Positions 5,881-7,236 of a stretch of 7,236 bases of DNA are shown piece by piece; position 1 is the first letter of the stretch; each line of letters begins with the position of its first letter. Position numbers and translations under genes: made by a program. The DNA comes from Burkholderiales bacterium (GTDB lineage: Bacteria > Pseudomonadota > Gammaproteobacteria > Burkholderiales > Usitatibacteraceae), in assembly GCA_017880705.1 (NCBI GenBank), contig JADGRS010000155.1, forward strand, positions 1-7,236, in the 5' to 3' direction. Below the pieces are notes generated by a model. The model searched no databases and was not told the origin of the DNA. It saw only the letters and a program-made list of their open reading frames with translations.

Positions 5881-7236
5881 ATGCTTCTCGATTCCGACCA
5901 ATGCTACCGCGCGCTCCGCACCCACGACTCGCGCTTCGACGGGCGCTTCTTCGTGGGCGTGGGGACCACGCGCATCTACTGCCGCCCCGTGTGCACGGCG
6001 AAGACGCCGCTCGCGCGCAACTGCCGCTTCTTCCCGAGTGCCGCGGCGGCCGAAGCCGAAGGATTCCGGCCGTGCCTTCGCTGCCGCCCCGAGCTCGCCC
6101 CGGGATTCGCCGTCGTGGACGCGAACCGCCGCCTCGCGCAGGCCGCCGCGCGCTCGATCGAGGACGGAGAGCTCGCCGACGCGAGCCTCGCCGAGCTCTC
6201 CGCGAAGCTCGGCGTCACCGACCGCCACCTGAGGCGCGTTTTCCAGGAGGAATTCGGCGTCTCGCCCGTCGAGTACGCGCAGACGCAGCGCCTGCTTCTC
6301 GCCAAGCGCCTTCTCACCGACACGGCGCTTCCCGTGATCGACGTGGCCATGGCGAGCGGCTTCGCGAGCCTGCGCCGCTTCAACGATCTCTTCAGCACGC
6401 GCTACCGCATGACGCCGGGGCAGCTCCGGCGCACCGCCGCCTCGGCCGCGCCCGCGAGCGTGCTTTCCTTCGACCTCGCCTATCGCCCACCCTACGATTG
6501 GGACTCGATGCTCGCGTTCCTCGGGCGGCGCGCGATCGCGGGTGTCGAGGCGATCGAGAAGACGACGTACCTGCGCACGGTACGGGTGCGCGCTCGCGAA
6601 GAGCACTCGGGATGGATCTCGGTGGCGCCCTCGCCGCGGCGCGCCGCGCTTCGGGTCAGCGTGAGCGCGTCTCTCGCCGGAGCGCTTCCGGTCACCCTCG
6701 CGCGCGTGAAGCAGCTCTTCGACATGTCGAGCGATCCCGAGGAAATCGGCGCCGCACTGGGGTCCCTCGCCGCCGCGCATCCGGGACTTCGCCTGCCGGG
6801 CGCGATGGACGGGTTCGAGATCGCGGTGCGCGCGATTCTCGGCCAGCAGGTGACGGTGGTCGCGGCGACGCGGATCGCGGCGCGCTTTGCCGAAGCGTTC
6901 GGCGATCCGATCGCGACGCCCCACACGGGCCTGCGGCTGTGCTTTCCGCGCGCCGCCGCCATCGCCGCGCTCGAAGCGACCGACATCGCCCAGCGCGGCG
7001 TGGTGCGAACGCGTGCACGCGCCATCGTCGAGCTCGCCCGCGAAGTCGCGGGCGGCCGGCTGCGGCTCGATCATTCGGCCGATGTCGACGCCACCATCGC
7101 CGCGCTCGACGCGCTCCCCGGCGTCGGGCCCTGGACCGCGCAATACGTCGCCATGCGCGCCCTCGGGTGGCCCGATGCGTTCCCCCATCCGGATGTCGCC
7201 GTGCTGAAGGCGATGAAGCACACCCGCCCCGCCGCG
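5881..7236 (+). CDS. Ada-AlkA fusion: methyl-phosphotriester sensor plus 3-methyladenine DNA glycosylase (3' end outside window)
   Basis: The frame is open from ATG 5881 to the window edge (452 codons), so the stop lies outside. Residues 1-75 are an Ada metal-binding domain with zinc cysteines C34, C38 (IYCRPVC), C65 and C68 (FRPCLRCRP); in E. coli Ada the first of these accepts methyl groups from phosphotriesters. Residues about 82-185 form an AraC-type double helix-turn-helix (ASLAELSAKLGVTDRHLRRVF, then VIDVAMASGFASLRRFNDLF). From about 195 an AlkA N-terminal domain begins (YRPPYDWDSMLAFL, 201-214), followed by the helix-hairpin-helix glycosylase core: AILGQQVTVVAATRIA (318-333), LPGVGPWTAQYVAMRALGW (412-430) and PHPDVAVL, where D438 is the probable catalytic aspartate. 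It should sense alkylation, activate repair genes and excise alkylated bases. The O6-methylguanine transferase domain of classical Ada is absent. Relatives are about 480-500 residues, so some 30-50 residues are missing. The start is the only in-frame candidate between the MFS stop and the Ada domain. Confidence 0.95.
   Translation, partial: MLLDSDQCYRALRTHDSRFDGRFFVGVGTTRIYCRPVCTAKTPLARNCRFFPSAAAAEAEGFRPCLRCRPELAPGFAVVDANRRLAQAAARSIEDGELADASLAELSAKLGVTDRHLRRVFQEEFGVSPVEYAQTQRLLLAKRLLTDTALPVIDVAMASGFASLRRFNDLFSTRYRMTPGQLRRTAASAAPASVLSFDLAYRPPYDWDSMLAFLGRRAIAGVEAIEKTTYLRTVRVRAREEHSGWISVAPSPRRAALRVSVSASLAGALPVTLARVKQLFDMSSDPEEIGAALGSLAAAHPGLRLPGAMDGFEIAVRAILGQQVTVVAATRIAARFAEAFGDPIATPHTGLRLCFPRAAAIAALEATDIAQRGVVRTRARAIVELAREVAGGRLRLDHSADVDATIAALDALPGVGPWTAQYVAMRALGWPDAFPHPDVAVLKAMKHTRPAA

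Noticed and set aside
5831..6232. Plus-strand open frame of 133 codons starting at ATG 5831
   Set aside because: Its product is a low-complexity Arg/Ser/Pro/Ala chain that overlaps the Ada domain in another frame; the Ada reading frame has the zinc cysteines and helix-turn-helix.
5677..7221. Long minus-strand open frame of about 514 codons opposite the MFS end and the Ada-AlkA gene
   Set aside because: It is arginine-, alanine- and glycine-rich with no domain signature, and it is antisense to a clear Ada-AlkA coding sequence; GC-rich DNA produces such frames routinely.
1..7236. Possible defence island or new multi-gene system
   Set aside because: Only the DUF2971 gene has an accessory look; the flanking genes belong to ordinary metabolic, signalling, transport and repair families and show no shared function.

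Overview
The window is high-GC, gene-dense bacterial DNA, roughly two-thirds G+C by eye, with strongly G/C-ending codons in every gene. The gene families (IlvD, a Kv-beta-type aldo/keto reductase, a delta-60 repeat secreted protein, an Ada-AlkA fusion) and the compact layout suggest a proteobacterium, perhaps a betaproteobacterium. That placement is inference, because there is no rRNA or other phylogenetic marker.

Layout from left to right: the 3' part of ilvD (+, 1-687, cut by the window edge); a DUF2971-family gene (+, 721-1608); a long near-perfect palindrome (1596-1684) that overlaps the DUF2971 stop codon and lies between two convergent genes; a secreted delta-60 repeat protein (-, 1698-3035); an aldo/keto reductase (-, 3135-4106); a stand-alone receiver-domain response regulator (-, 4176-4589); a 56-base divergent intergenic region; an MFS transporter (+, 4646-5824); and an Ada-AlkA type DNA alkylation repair fusion (+, 5881 to the window end, cut before its stop codon). 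No stretch over 300 bases lacks a gene. I found no tRNA, rRNA, CRISPR array, transposase gene or integrase.

Most of the window is ordinary chromosomal content: branched-chain amino acid synthesis, redox metabolism, signalling, transport and alkylation repair. The three minus-strand genes run in the same direction with gaps of 69 and 99 bases, but they share no obvious pathway, so a functional operon is not claimed. The MFS gene and the Ada-AlkA gene run in the same direction, 56 bases apart.

The least ordinary part is 690-1690. A DUF2971 gene of unknown function is bracketed by two different short elements that look like intergenic dispersed repeats. The right-hand one is a paired inverted repeat with 31-base perfect arms, resembling a REP doublet (REPIN/BIME), and its left arm encodes the last codons and stop of the gene. 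I see no evidence of a complete new multi-gene system here.
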